NCBI RefSeq assembly: GCF_002269255.1
Contig: NZ_CP022823.1
Span: 2,232,001 to 2,296,000, forward strand
Length of the DNA stretch: 64,000 bases
Source: Klebsiella quasivariicola
GTDB lineage: Bacteria; Pseudomonadota; Gammaproteobacteria; Enterobacterales; Enterobacteriaceae
Direction of reading: 5' to 3'
Shown one piece after another: positions 1 to 8,965 of this stretch. The notes below the pieces were generated by a model that was not told the DNA's origin, did no database searches, and saw only the letters and a list, made by a program, of their open reading frames with translations. Position numbers and translations under genes: made by a program. Each line of letters begins with the position of its first letter. Positions within the stretch are counted from its first letter, which is position 1.

Positions 1-60
1 CGCGCGTCTGCTGAACGTGTTCCGCTGACCGACGATATACCCGGCGAAGAGGGATACTGA
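1..60 (+). CDS. 3' end of an unidentified gene upstream of tssF (partial)
   Basis: Frame 1 is open from the window edge to a TGA at 58-60 and encodes 19 residues ending in PGEEGY. It precedes tssF by 133 bases in the same direction, so it is probably the preceding gene of the type VI secretion cluster. The visible tail is too short to name the product, and with so few codons it could also be a chance open frame. Confidence 0.45.
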   Translation, partial: RASAERVPLTDDIPGEEGY

Positions 61-193
61 ACCTTCTCCCTCACTGATTGGCGTTGACCTGCAACGCCAG
101 GCCTCCTTCGCTCATGGCCGCCCGACGGCCAACTAATCTGGCCGCGCAGCCATGCTGCGTGCCTCCCTGTAGACGAATAAGGGAATATTCATA
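61..193 (+). other. Intergenic region with three short hairpins before tssF
   Basis: Three inverted repeats lie in a row: GGCGTTG/CAACGCC (80-86/92-98), TGGCCG/CGGCCA (about 114-131) and CGCAGC/GCTGCG (about 145-160). None has a clear U-tract. They may attenuate or stabilise the transcript between the upstream gene and tssF. The function is not established; only the inverted repeats are directly seen. Confidence 0.4.
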
Positions 194-1957
194 ATGGACG
201 ATTTAACCCTGCGATATTTTGATGCTGAAATGCGCTACCTGCGCGAGGCGGCAAAAGCGTTCGCGCAGGCTCACCCCGATCGGGCGGCGATGCTGGATCT
301 CGATAAAGCCGGCACGCCGGACCCTTACGTCGAGCGCCTGTTTGAAGGCTTTGCCTTTTCCGTAGGTCGCTTGCGCGAAAAAATTGATGATGATCTGCCG
401 GAACTGACCGAGGGGCTGGTCAGCATGCTGTGGCCGCACTATCTGCGCACCATTCCATCGTTATCGATCGTGGCGCTGACCCCAACGCTGCCGGCGATGA
501 AGATGGCGGAAACGGTGCCCGACGGGTTTGAGATAAGCTCCCGCCCACTGGGACCGAAAAATACCGTGTGCCGGTACCGAACCACCCGCGATCAGACGCT
601 TAACCCACTGGCGATAGAGGAGGCGGTGATGACGGCAGAGCCGGACGGACGTTCGGCCCTGCGACTACGATTCACCTGTAGCGAGCTGGCTGACTGGTCG
701 CAGACCGATCTCCGCCGCCTGCCGCTGTACCTGGGGGAAGACGCCGTTACCGGCAGCGCCCTCCATCTGTGGCTGACCCGACGCCAGGCCGCGCTGTACC
801 TGCGCCTGCCGGGTCAGGCAGAACGGGTAAGCCTCGACGGCTATTTTTCGCCAGGGGGATTCAGCGAGGAGGATCGTTTATGGCCGAAGGGAGAGAGCGC
901 TTTCAGCGGCTATCAGCTGCTGCTCGAGTATTTCATCTTTCGCGAAAAATTTATGTTCGTGCAGCTAAATGGTCTGGAAAACATCACCCTGTCGGCGGGG
1001 ATATCGCATTTCACGCTTGAGGTGGTGTTCAGCGAGGTCTGGCAAAGCGATTTACCCGTCAGCGCAAGCAGCCTGCGCCTGCACTGTGTGCCGGTGATTA
1101 ACCTGTTTACCCTCGAGGCCGATCCGTTGACCATCAGCGGGCTGGAGAGCGAATACCTCCTGCGTCCGAAGCGCCTGCAGGACGGGCATACCGAAATCTA
1201 TTCTGTCGACAGCGTGACCGGCTCCGGGCGCACCGGGGAGGCGCGCTATGTGCCTTTCACCAGCTTTCGTCACCAGGGCGGGATGATGCGTCGCCATGCG
1301 CCGGAGCGCTACTACCACACCCGCGTCAAGCGGGGCGTTACCGGTATGCACGACACCTGGCTTATCCTCGGCGGACAGCAATGGGAGGCCGACCGGGCGC
1401 TGGAGCGGGAAACGGTCTCCCTGCGTATCACCGGCACGAATGGCCAGCTGCCGCGCAGGGCGCTACAGAGCACGCTGCTGGATCGCTGTGAGCCGATATC
1501 CGCTACGCCGCTTACCGTGCGCAATCTCTGTAAGCCCACATTGCCGGTATATCCCCCGGCGGAAGACCGCTACCACTGGCGGGTCATGAGCCATCTGGGC
1601 ACTCGTTTTCTCAATATGATGAGCAGCGCCGAGGTGCTGCGCGGTACGCTGTCGCTCTACAACTGGCGGGAGGATGAGCTCAATAACCGCCGTCTGGACG
1701 CTATTCTGGCGGTCAGCCATCACCGAATCCAGCGTTTCGAACAGGGATTCCTGCTGCGCGGGCTGGATATCGAAGTGACGCTCGACGGCAGTGGATTTAC
1801 CGGCATGGGGGATGTCCATCTGTTTGGCGACATGCTCAACCGCTTTTTCGCGCTGTATGCCGATATGAATCAGTTCAACCAGCTAACGCTCATTGTTCAA
1901 CCTGAAGGAAAATGTATCCGGTGGAAAGAGAATCACAGTCTGCGGCTGCCCGGCTGA
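194..1957 (+). CDS. tssF: Type VI secretion baseplate subunit TssF (VasA/ImpG)
   Basis: The 587-residue protein has the length and N-terminal style (MDDLTLRYFDAEMRYLREA, then a conserved PHYLRTIPS segment near residue 81) of the TssF/ImpG/VasA family. TssF forms the baseplate wedge together with TssG, TssE and TssK and acts in the cytoplasm, where it docks on the TssJLM membrane complex and primes tail-sheath assembly. The ATG follows an AAGGGAATA ribosome site. tssG overlaps its 3' end by 46 bases, so the two are translationally coupled and made in fixed proportion. The rest of the T6SS locus (sheath, ClpV, Hcp, VgrG, TssKLM) must lie upstream of the window. Confidence 0.93.
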   Translation: MDDLTLRYFDAEMRYLREAAKAFAQAHPDRAAMLDLDKAGTPDPYVERLFEGFAFSVGRLREKIDDDLPELTEGLVSMLWPHYLRTIPSLSIVALTPTLPAMKMAETVPDGFEISSRPLGPKNTVCRYRTTRDQTLNPLAIEEAVMTAEPDGRSALRLRFTCSELADWSQTDLRRLPLYLGEDAVTGSALHLWLTRRQAALYLRLPGQAERVSLDGYFSPGGFSEEDRLWPKGESAFSGYQLLLEYFIFREKFMFVQLNGLENITLSAGISHFTLEVVFSEVWQSDLPVSASSLRLHCVPVINLFTLEADPLTISGLESEYLLRPKRLQDGHTEIYSVDSVTGSGRTGEARYVPFTSFRHQGGMMRRHAPERYYHTRVKRGVTGMHDTWLILGGQQWEADRALERETVSLRITGTNGQLPRRALQSTLLDRCEPISATPLTVRNLCKPTLPVYPPAEDRYHWRVMSHLGTRFLNMMSSAEVLRGTLSLYNWREDELNNRRLDAILAVSHHRIQRFEQGFLLRGLDIEVTLDGSGFTGMGDVHLFGDMLNRFFALYADMNQFNQLTLIVQPEGKCIRWKENHSLRLPG

Positions 1958-3003
1958 TGGATCAGCTCCGGCCTCAGTTGCCATACATGAATTTTTACCG
2001 CTTCTGCCAGCTGCTGGAGGAGATCCAGCCGAAGGCGCCGGTCATCGGCAGCGACTGGCAGTTGGGTGATGAGCCCATACGCTTTCGCCCGCATCCGGGG
2101 ATGGGTTTCCCGGCCGGCGAAATTCGAGGAATGGACGATCCTGAACCGTCCCGGCTGCCGACGGTGCGCGTTGCTTTTATGGGACTCTACGGCGTGGAAT
2201 CCCCGCTGCCGACCCACTATAGCGATGACATTGCGCAACGGCGGGAAGGCGTCGAGGCCACCGAGGATTTTCTCGATATCTTTAACCATCGTCTGATCGC
2301 CCAGTATTACCGTATCTGGCGCAAATACTCCTACCCGGCGACCTTTGGGGCGGGTGGCACGGACAACACCTCGCAGTATCTACTGGGCCTGGCGGGGCTG
2401 GGCATACCAGGATGTGCCGCCGTTGCCGCAGCGCCGCTGTCGCGCTTTCTGGCGCTGCTGCCGGTGATGATGCTGCCGGGGCGATCCGGGGAAGGCATGG
2501 CGGCGCTGGTGGCGCTCCTGGCCCCGGGGACCCGAGCGACGGTGTACCACCACGATCCCTGCCGGATCCCCTTATCGCAGCCGTTAACGATGAGCATCCG
2601 CCAGCCGGTTAGCCTGCAACATCGGCCAGTGATGGGAACCCACGCCACAGATGTGAACGGCCAGGTGTTGCTGCAGCTGGCGACCGACCTGCCTGACGAG
2701 GTCCGCGGCTGGCTGCCCGGCGGCGAACTGCTCAGCGACCTGATGGCACTCCTGCACGTCTGGCTTGGATCTCATCTCGACGTGCGGCTGCAGCTTTGCA
2801 TCGCCCGCCATTTACTGCCGGATGCGCAACTTTGCTGCCAGCAGGCGCATGCTGTCCAGCTCGGCCGTACCGCTGTGCTGCGTCCGCTGGATGCGCGGAA
2901 ACAGGCTGAAGACAAGATCACGATTTATCTGGGGCGCTATCAATGTGTCCAGGAAAATATCCACCGCAGGGAGAGCGATGAAGATGGCGAATACCGCAGT
3001 TAA
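1912..3003 (+). CDS. tssG: Type VI secretion baseplate subunit TssG (VasB/ImpH)
   Basis: The 363-residue protein matches the TssG/ImpH family, with the typical order of an N-terminal FYRFCQLLE segment and a central PLPTHYSDDI motif near residue 99, then a FxDIFNHR motif. TssG pairs with TssF in the baseplate wedge. The start codon at 1912 lies inside tssF and is preceded by GAAGGAAA, a good ribosome site; this choice keeps the conserved N-terminus. The gene end overlaps the tssJ start by 26 bases, so tssF, tssG and tssJ form a tightly overlapping cassette. Confidence 0.93.
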   Translation: MYPVERESQSAAARLMDQLRPQLPYMNFYRFCQLLEEIQPKAPVIGSDWQLGDEPIRFRPHPGMGFPAGEIRGMDDPEPSRLPTVRVAFMGLYGVESPLPTHYSDDIAQRREGVEATEDFLDIFNHRLIAQYYRIWRKYSYPATFGAGGTDNTSQYLLGLAGLGIPGCAAVAAAPLSRFLALLPVMMLPGRSGEGMAALVALLAPGTRATVYHHDPCRIPLSQPLTMSIRQPVSLQHRPVMGTHATDVNGQVLLQLATDLPDEVRGWLPGGELLSDLMALLHVWLGSHLDVRLQLCIARHLLPDAQLCCQQAHAVQLGRTAVLRPLDARKQAEDKITIYLGRYQCVQENIHRRESDEDGEYRS

Positions 3004-3520
3004 ACCCTCTGCCACGTTGCTGGCATTCCTCATGGCCACCCTCTTAACCGGCTGCGGCCTGACGCAGACCGTGAAAGACGGCGCCGTTTCCGTGACCCAG
3101 TCCATTTTTTACCCCCAGGTGAAAACGCTTCATCTGGATCTTCGCGCCCGGGAAGGGGTGAATAACAACGCCAAGGGCGCCTCCCTGGCGACGGTGGTGC
3201 GTATTTACCAGCTGAAGGATCGGCAGGCGTTTGACAATACTGACTACCCGTCGCTGTTTGCCGGCGATGGCCTGGCGCTGCAGGCGGATCGGGTGGCGGA
3301 AAAAGATGTTCGCCTGCGTCCGGGCGAATCGGTGACCGTCGATATGCCCATGGAAACCCGCGCGCAGTTTGTGGCGGTGGCGGCCATGTTTATCGATCCA
3401 GACCTGACGCAAAACAGCTGGCGGCTGGTACTCACCCGGGACGATCTTGACCCGGCGAGGCCGCGCATTATCGAAGCCAGCCAAAATCAACTGACGCTGC
3501 ACCCGCTTAAGGAGAAGTGA
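2978..3520 (+). CDS. tssJ: Type VI secretion outer-membrane lipoprotein TssJ (SciN/VasD)
   Basis: The 180-residue protein starts with a lipoprotein signal: positively charged N-terminus, hydrophobic stretch and lipobox LTGC with the lipidated Cys near residue 25. The rest fits the TssJ/VasD transthyretin-like fold. TssJ anchors the TssM-TssL trans-envelope complex to the outer membrane. A longer open frame exists upstream from 2765, but its extra 71 residues are Cys- and Arg-rich and out of frame with tssG, so they are rejected; the ATG at 2978 follows a GGGAGAG ribosome site and gives the signal peptide directly. The gene overlaps tssG by 26 bases. Confidence 0.93.
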   Translation: MKMANTAVKPSATLLAFLMATLLTGCGLTQTVKDGAVSVTQSIFYPQVKTLHLDLRAREGVNNNAKGASLATVVRIYQLKDRQAFDNTDYPSLFAGDGLALQADRVAEKDVRLRPGESVTVDMPMETRAQFVAVAAMFIDPDLTQNSWRLVLTRDDLDPARPRIIEASQNQLTLHPLKEK

Positions 3521-3522
3521 AA

Positions 3523-3966
3523 ATGCCTCGTCCCTCCCTGTATGACATCCTGTACGGTAATTTCGCCGGCGGGCTTGACCTGAATACTGTCAGCGAAACG
3601 GATCAGGTCATCCTGTCGGTGCTCGATAACATGCAGCGCATCCTTAACTGTCGGGCCGGAACGCTGGCGCATCTGCCAGACTACGGCTTGCTGGATATGA
3701 CCGCTATCCTTCAGGGCATGCCGGCATCGGCGCACCAGCTGATGAGCACGTTGTCGGCGGTGTTGCTCAAATACGAACCGCGCCTGCTGCGGATCGCGGT
3801 AGTGATGCTCGATCAGCATGCACCCGGCGAGTTGCGCTATGCCATTGATGCGGAGCTGAAAGGAATCGGTCTGGTGCGCTATGGAACGGCGTTTATGCCC
3901 GAAGGCAGGGTGTTGATCCGCCACCTTAAACGTCAGCAGTATCTTGACGCCCGCTCCGCCCTCTAA
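3523..3966 (+). CDS. tssE: Type VI secretion baseplate subunit TssE (gp25-like)
   Basis: The 147-residue protein fits the gp25-like/lysozyme-related TssE family. Typical features are the N-terminal RPSLYDIL, an SVLDNMQRILNCRAG motif near residues 27-42 and the LPDYGL motif at about 46-51. TssE initiates sheath polymerisation on the baseplate. The ATG at 3523 sits 7 bases after AAGGAGA. A GTG six bases upstream overlaps the tssJ stop but is too close to the ribosome site, so ATG is preferred. It lies 2 bases after the tssJ stop, consistent with one operon. Confidence 0.92.
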   Translation: MPRPSLYDILYGNFAGGLDLNTVSETDQVILSVLDNMQRILNCRAGTLAHLPDYGLLDMTAILQGMPASAHQLMSTLSAVLLKYEPRLLRIAVVMLDQHAPGELRYAIDAELKGIGLVRYGTAFMPEGRVLIRHLKRQQYLDARSAL

Positions 3967-3985
3967 TCTCTCGCTGAAAGACATC

Positions 3986-5353
3986 ATGATGACAACATAC
4001 AACGACCGCCACTATAAAACCGGTGGCGACCCGCGCACGCTGGCTGATTTTATTGCCCTGCGTGCGGAAATGAACAAGCTTAGCCACCCGGCGCGGCCGG
4101 ATATTAACTGGTCATATGCCGAGCAGCTTGCCCGCGCGTTGCTCGAGCATCACGGCGCAGATCTGCAGACCGTCGCCTGGTATACGCTGGCTCGCGCCCG
4201 GCTGGGCGGGCTGGCAGGGATCAACGAGGGCCTGTCGCTCATGGAAACGCTGCTGGCCCACCAGGGGAAAAACCTGTGGCCGCAAGCGGTCCCCGCCCGC
4301 ACAGAGATCCTTCGTACTCTGAGTAAGCGGCTGCGGCAGGTGATCCGCACCCTGAGCCTGACCCCGGACGATCTTGAGTCGCTTGGTCAGGCTGAACGTT
4401 TGTTGCAAACTTTCGAAGCGGTCCTGCTGCGCCTTGAGATTGCTCCTGAAAACCAGCTGAGTGAACTGCGTGCATTGCTGCACAGCGCGGCAACTCGCTT
4501 CGATAGCCTTGACTCTGCGCCAGCGCTTCCCGCCGTACCGCCGATGGTGGCGTCCAGCCTGGAACACTCTGTTTCTCTGGCCAGCGAAGAGGATGCAGCG
4601 AAGGCTGAGCCAGCGGCAGACCTAAAACTAAGACCACAGGCTGAGCCGCTGGCTCCGCCTTCACCAGCAACGCGCTGGAAGCCGTTTATCGGCGGGATGG
4701 TCACCATGCTGGCGGTGGCGGGCATCGCCGTCGGCGGATGGCTGGCGCTGCGTCAAGCCGCTCCGCCACCGCCTTCTCTGACGCAAAAGGCCGGGCCGAT
4801 ACCGGGCCTGCCGGCAGCGCTTCTCCAGCGGCCGGGCGATGTTCGTCAGATGCAGGACCTGCTGGACGAGCTTGCCCACCTGACGCCGGACTGGGCGGTC
4901 AGCTACGGCGACCAGCTGGTCCGCCATGCCCTGAGCCGCTGGCCGGATCAGGCGCAACCGCTGGCACAGCAGTGGCGGCAGCAGTTGAGTGCTGCTGCGT
5001 TGCCCGCGGAAAACCTTACCGGCTGGTCGGAGGGTATGCAGCAGCTGCAGCGGCTCGCCGACCGGCTCAATGCCCTTGACGAGCAGAAGGGGAAATACCT
5101 GACGGTGAGCGAACTGAAGACCGCAGTATTTGCCATTATGCAGTCGTTCAACCGCGCCGTTCCGCTGGAGGAGCAGCTGCGCCAGCTGGCCGCGCTTCCC
5201 GCTGATGAACCCTGGCCTGCCGCCCGCGGAAGCCTCGCGGAGCTGCATCTGCAACAGCTGTTAGTGGAGTATGCCCTGTTGAAGCGCAAGCAGTCGACGC
5301 CCGCTGCGCTCCCCCCAACCGGTGAGTCCTCGGTGAGTCAGACGGCAAAATAA
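3986..5353 (+). CDS. VasL/ImpA-N domain type VI secretion protein (TssA-related)
   Basis: The 455-residue protein has an N-terminal ImpA-like domain (about residues 5-110), then an Ala/Pro-rich linker, one predicted membrane segment at about 232-253 (GGMVTMLAVAGIAVGGW) and a C-terminal VasL-like helical domain (about 280-440). This layout matches the VasL/TssA-like proteins of enterobacterial T6SS clusters, which are thought to bind the sheath end or membrane complex. An upstream TTG at 3944 would add 14 residues, but the ATG at 3986 follows CTGAAAG and begins the conserved part. It is 19 bases after tssE and is the last gene of the T6SS operon here. The exact role is inferred. Confidence 0.82.
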   Translation: MMTTYNDRHYKTGGDPRTLADFIALRAEMNKLSHPARPDINWSYAEQLARALLEHHGADLQTVAWYTLARARLGGLAGINEGLSLMETLLAHQGKNLWPQAVPARTEILRTLSKRLRQVIRTLSLTPDDLESLGQAERLLQTFEAVLLRLEIAPENQLSELRALLHSAATRFDSLDSAPALPAVPPMVASSLEHSVSLASEEDAAKAEPAADLKLRPQAEPLAPPSPATRWKPFIGGMVTMLAVAGIAVGGWLALRQAAPPPPSLTQKAGPIPGLPAALLQRPGDVRQMQDLLDELAHLTPDWAVSYGDQLVRHALSRWPDQAQPLAQQWRQQLSAAALPAENLTGWSEGMQQLQRLADRLNALDEQKGKYLTVSELKTAVFAIMQSFNRAVPLEEQLRQLAALPADEPWPAARGSLAELHLQQLLVEYALLKRKQSTPAALPPTGESSVSQTAK

Positions 5354-5484
5354 AGTGTGCGCATGGCAACATTTTCTTTACATCATCATTGCATGTTCAG
5401 AACGCCCTTCGTAGTCTGAAAATGATTTAAATATACCATTTGTATTTATATTGAAAATTTCATTTCGAACCCTGAGGGCGTGTT

Positions 5485-6399
5485 ATGAAGCACTGTAAAA
5501 TCATCCTGTTAGCAGGGTTACTGGCCAGTTCCGCCTCGGCGCTGGCGGAGAAGATCGGCGTCTCAATGGCTTACTTCGATCAAAACTTTCTCACCATTAT
5601 CCGCCAGTCCATTGAGAAAGAGGCCAACGCCCGCCACGTCGACGTGCAGTTTGAAGATGCCCGCGGCGACACCGGACGTCAGGCCGATCAGGTGCAGAGC
5701 TTCATCGCCTCCGGTGTGGACGCGATCATCGTTGACCCGGTGGATTCCGCCAGCACCCCGCAGCTAACGAAGATGGCGCAGCAGGCCAGGATGCCGCTGG
5801 TGTATGTGAACCGGACGCCGGGGGATAAAACACTTCCGCCGGGCGTGGTGTTTGTCGGTTCGGATGAGCGAGAATCCGGCACATTGCAGATGGAGGCGCT
5901 GGCGAAGCTGGCAAACTACAAAGGCAATGTCGCCATCATGATCGGCAACCTCACCGATGCCGGCGCCCTGCAGCGCACCAAAGACGTGGAGCAGGTGGTT
6001 GCCAAGTATCCGGCAATGAAAGTGGTGCAGAAACAGCCGGCCAACTATTCCCGCAGCGAGGGAATGGATCTGATGCAGAACTGGACAGGCAACGGGGAAG
6101 CGATTGATATTGTGGCGGCGAACAACGACGAAATGGCGATTGGCGCGGCGATGGCGCTCGAGAAGAGCCAGAAAAAGCTGTTGATCGGTGGGATCGATGC
6201 CACCCCGGACGGCCTGAAAGCCCTGGCCAGCGACAAGATTCAGGTGACGGTCTTCCAGGACGCAGTCTGTCAGGGCAAAACGGCCTTAGCGGTAGCGCTG
6301 AAGCTGATTAAAGGAGAAAAGGTCGAGTCTCATGTCTGGATCCCGTTTGAGTTAGTGACCAAAGAAAACATGCAGACCTATGTGGAAAAGAGTCATTAA
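5485..6399 (+). CDS. Orphan periplasmic sugar-binding protein (ribose/galactose-type, Peripla_BP_4)
   Basis: The 304-residue protein has a cleavable signal peptide (MKHCKIILLAGLLASSASALA, cut near residue 21) and a type I periplasmic-binding fold. Typical motifs are IGVSMAYFDQNFL, SGVDAIIVDPVDS, an NxDEMAIGAAMAL hinge segment (AANNDEMAIG) and IGGIDATPDGLKAL. It resembles ABC-transporter binding proteins for pentoses, galactofuranose or inositol-like ligands. No ATPase or permease gene accompanies it, so it either serves a transporter elsewhere or works alone. The ATG follows GAGGGCG. It is preceded by an AT-rich 131-base gap, consistent with its own promoter after the T6SS operon. Confidence 0.85.
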   Translation: MKHCKIILLAGLLASSASALAEKIGVSMAYFDQNFLTIIRQSIEKEANARHVDVQFEDARGDTGRQADQVQSFIASGVDAIIVDPVDSASTPQLTKMAQQARMPLVYVNRTPGDKTLPPGVVFVGSDERESGTLQMEALAKLANYKGNVAIMIGNLTDAGALQRTKDVEQVVAKYPAMKVVQKQPANYSRSEGMDLMQNWTGNGEAIDIVAANNDEMAIGAAMALEKSQKKLLIGGIDATPDGLKALASDKIQVTVFQDAVCQGKTALAVALKLIKGEKVESHVWIPFELVTKENMQTYVEKSH

Positions 6400-6482
6400 C
6401 GGCAAGGCGCAAGTGAACGAACTTTGCTGATAAAACCGGGTTGACAATGTGACGCCCGGGCAACGAAACCGGAGGAAAAGAC

Positions 6483-6812
6483 ATGGCAACGGCAAGAAGC
6501 GGCTATACGCTGCAGGTAATAAAGGCAGGGCAACAGGGGCACGTTGAGCTGAGATGGTCGCATCTCGCAGACGTTGATACGCGCGCGGCGGCGGCGACCA
6601 TCGTGCAGCATATCGGGCGACCGTCGTCCTCGATGGGCCAGCAGGAGATCAGTCTGTCACTGACCAATGCCGCCAGCGGGGTCTCGGTGGAGCTTCATCA
6701 TCCGGCCTCTGGCGAAAGTGCCACCCCGGCTTTTATTGAGAGTGAGTTAAAGAAGATTGTGCAGATCATTGATGGCTACGAGGCGGCAGAAGAGACCCAT
6801 ATCGTGGAGTAG
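6483..6812 (+). CDS. Hypothetical 109-residue protein, family not recognised
   Basis: The gene has a very strong ribosome site (GGAGGAAAAGAC before the ATG) and ends just before a hairpin terminator, so it is very likely real. The protein has no signal peptide or membrane segment. It has a beta-rich pattern in the first 80 residues (SGYTLQVIKAG, VELRWSHL, EISLSLTNAASGVSVELHH) and an acidic C-terminal helix (IESELKKIVQIIDGYEAAEE). It follows the sugar-binding protein by 83 bases in the same direction and could be co-transcribed with it. I do not recognise the family and assign no function. Confidence 0.75.
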   Translation: MATARSGYTLQVIKAGQQGHVELRWSHLADVDTRAAAATIVQHIGRPSSSMGQQEISLSLTNAASGVSVELHHPASGESATPAFIESELKKIVQIIDGYEAAEETHIVE

Positions 6813-6833
6813 CGTGCCGCCTGGCGCCTGGGC

Positions 6834-6863
6834 AAAAAAATCCACGCTGAGCGTGGATTTTTT
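6834..6863. terminator. Bidirectional rho-independent terminator
   Basis: Stem TCCACGC/GCGTGGA with a 3-base loop is flanked by an A-tract on the left and TTTTTT on the right. It can therefore stop transcription from the 109-residue gene (plus) and from ychF (minus), which converge here. Confidence 0.85.
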
Positions 6864-6899
6864 ATTGCGCGGTGGCGGCGAAAACGCCAGCCAGCGGGA

Positions 6900-7991
6900 T
6901 TAGACGTTGAACAGGAAGTTCATCACATCGCCATCTTTCACGATGTAGTCTTTACCTTCAGCACGCATTTTACCGGCTTCTTTCGCGCCCTGTTCGCCTT
7001 TGTAGGCGATAAAGTCTTCATAAGCGATGGTCTGCGCGCGGATAAAGCCTTTTTCGAAGTCGGTATGGATCTTACCGGCTGCCTGCGGCGCGGTCGCTCC
7101 GACCGGGATGGTCCATGCACGAACTTCTTTCACGCCCGCAGTGAAGTAGGTCTGCAGGTTAAGCAGGGCGTAACCGGCGCGGATCACGCGGTTCAGGCCC
7201 GGCTCTTCGAGGCCCAGCTCAGCCATGAACTCGTCACGCTCTTCATCGTCCAGCTCGGCGATGTCTGCTTCAACCGCGGCGCAAACAGGCACTACGACGG
7301 AGCCTTCCTGTTCGGCGATAGCGCGAACCTGATCGAGGTACGGGTTGTTCTCGAAACCGTCTTCATTGACGTTCGCGATGTACATGGTCGGCTTCAGGGT
7401 CAGGAAGCTCAGATAGCGGATCGCGTCTTTCTCTTCTTTAGTCAGATCCAGGGCGCGGAGCATACCGGCGTTTTCCAGCTGCGGCAGGCATTTCTCCAGC
7501 ACGGCCAGTTCAACTTTCGCGTCTTTATCGCCGCCTTTGGCTTTTTTGGAGACGCGGTGAATCGCGCGTTCGCAGGTATCAAGATCCGACAGCGCCAGCT
7601 CGGTGTTGATCACGTCGATATCTTCCGCCGGATTCACTTTCCCCGCGACGTGGATAATATTATCGTTCTCAAAGCAGCGAACCACGTGGCCGATAGCTTC
7701 GGTTTCGCGGATGTTGGTCAGAAACTGGTTGCCGAGACCTTCGCCTTTGGACGCGCCTTTCACCAGGCCAGCAATATCCACGAATTCCATTGTGGTCGGC
7801 AGGATGCGCTGCGGTTTGACGATTTCCGCCAGCTTGTCCAGACGCGGATCGGGCATCGGTACGACACCGGTGTTCGGCTCAATGGTACAGAACGGGAAGT
7901 TGGCCGCTTCAATACCCGCTTTGGTGAGCGCATTGAACAGGGTGGATTTGCCGACGTTGGGCAAACCGACGATACCGCATTTGAATCCCAT
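6900..7991 (-). CDS. ychF: Ribosome-binding ATPase YchF (Obg family)
   Basis: The 363-residue protein matches E. coli YchF in length and sequence. The G1 loop is GLPNVGKST (residues 8-16), switch/G3 [20 protein letters not shown] is present, and the C-terminal TGS-like domain ends in NFLFNV. YchF prefers ATP over GTP, binds ribosomes and is a redox-sensitive negative regulator of the oxidative stress response. It lies 117 bases downstream of pth on the same strand, the conserved pth-ychF arrangement. Confidence 0.97.
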   Translation of the reverse strand: MGFKCGIVGLPNVGKSTLFNALTKAGIEAANFPFCTIEPNTGVVPMPDPRLDKLAEIVKPQRILPTTMEFVDIAGLVKGASKGEGLGNQFLTNIRETEAIGHVVRCFENDNIIHVAGKVNPAEDIDVINTELALSDLDTCERAIHRVSKKAKGGDKDAKVELAVLEKCLPQLENAGMLRALDLTKEEKDAIRYLSFLTLKPTMYIANVNEDGFENNPYLDQVRAIAEQEGSVVVPVCAAVEADIAELDDEERDEFMAELGLEEPGLNRVIRAGYALLNLQTYFTAGVKEVRAWTIPVGATAPQAAGKIHTDFEKGFIRAQTIAYEDFIAYKGEQGAKEAGKMRAEGKDYIVKDGDVMNFLFNV

Positions 7992-8108
7992 GATTTAAAT
8001 CACCTTAATCTTTGGATAATCAATCTGTTATAAGTAACAGATTGCAGAAAATTGAATAGCTTTGCCTATTATACACGGTGCGCGGCAAAAATGCCGCACG
8101 ACAACGGC

Positions 8109-8693
8109 TTATTGCGCCTTAAAGGCATGTAAACGGTTGGTCGCTTTAGTCAGACCGTCCTTTAACCAGATTTCCGTGCAACGTGCCGCTTCGTCGACGG
8201 CGTCATCAATCAGTTTCTGCTCGTTGGCCGGCGGTTTGCCGAGCACGAAACCGACAACCTTGTTTTTGTCGCCCGGATGGCCAATTCCGACGCGTAAGCG
8301 GTGAAAGTTGGGGTTATTACCCAGCTTGCTGATGATATCCTTCAGGCCATTGTGGCCACCATGGCCGCCGCCAAGCTTAAATTTCGCCACGCCCGGCGGC
8401 AAATCCAGCTCATCATGGGCGACCAGAATTTCATCCGGATTGATACGATAGAAGGTCGCCATCGCAGCGACTGCTTTACCGCTGAGGTTCATAAAGGTCG
8501 TGGGGACCAGCAGGCGAACATCCTCGCCTGCCAGGTTGATACGCGAGGTATAGCCGAAGAATTTGCTCTCTTCGCGCAGCGGCGCACGATGGCGATCCGC
8601 CAGTAAATCTACATACCAGGCGCCAGCGTTATGCCGGGTGGCGGCATATTCCGCACCGGGGTTAGCCAGGCCGACAATCAGTTTAATAGTCAC
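8109..8693 (-). CDS. pth: Peptidyl-tRNA hydrolase
   Basis: The 194-residue protein equals the E. coli Pth length when started at the GTG at 8693 ([13 protein letters not shown]). This GTG has an AGGA ribosome site 7 bases upstream. A longer frame with 21 extra residues (from 8756) is not conserved. Catalytic His lies in the TRHNAG motif near residue 20, with the conserved Asn in FMNLSG and Asp in HDELDLPPG. Pth frees tRNA from peptidyl-tRNA that drops off ribosomes and is essential. It is followed by ychF and is divergent from ychH. Confidence 0.96.
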   Translation of the reverse strand: MTIKLIVGLANPGAEYAATRHNAGAWYVDLLADRHRAPLREESKFFGYTSRINLAGEDVRLLVPTTFMNLSGKAVAAMATFYRINPDEILVAHDELDLPPGVAKFKLGGGHGGHNGLKDIISKLGNNPNFHRLRVGIGHPGDKNKVVGFVLGKPPANEQKLIDDAVDEAARCTEIWLKDGLTKATNRLHAFKAQ

Positions 8694-8965
8694 GTTTCTA
8701 TCCTGCATGGGGCATTCTCTGCCGCGTAGTGTACTGTCTGCGGGCGCGCTTGACAAAGTTCTGGCCTGGAGACAACACCAGCATTGATGATTGCTCCCCT
8801 AAATCATTAGAATTTGATATTGTTCAGAGAGTTATTTGTAAATTTTTGTCTAATCGCTGTTCACTATTGTGATCGTGTGCGCACTCCTGAGAAAGGGCCT
8901 TGTCTATACTACACCTATAAGATTTGGGGATATTCCCAGGCAACCCAAAGTTCCGGAGGTGACAC
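8694..8965. promoter_or_regulatory. Divergent pth / ychH promoter region
   Basis: This 272-base gap separates two divergent genes and must carry both promoters. The ychH-proximal half is AT-rich and ends with a TTCCGGAGGTGA ribosome site. I do not see an operator I can name. Confidence 0.5.

Noticed and set aside
2765..2977. Upstream extension of tssJ
   Set aside because: It overlaps tssG in another frame and precedes a perfect lipoprotein signal with its own ribosome site.
5354..6899. Genomic island boundary with att sites next to the T6SS end
   Set aside because: No integrase, transposase or clear direct repeat is visible; the tRNA-Tyr locus also shows no phage-like attachment duplication beyond the rtT repeats.
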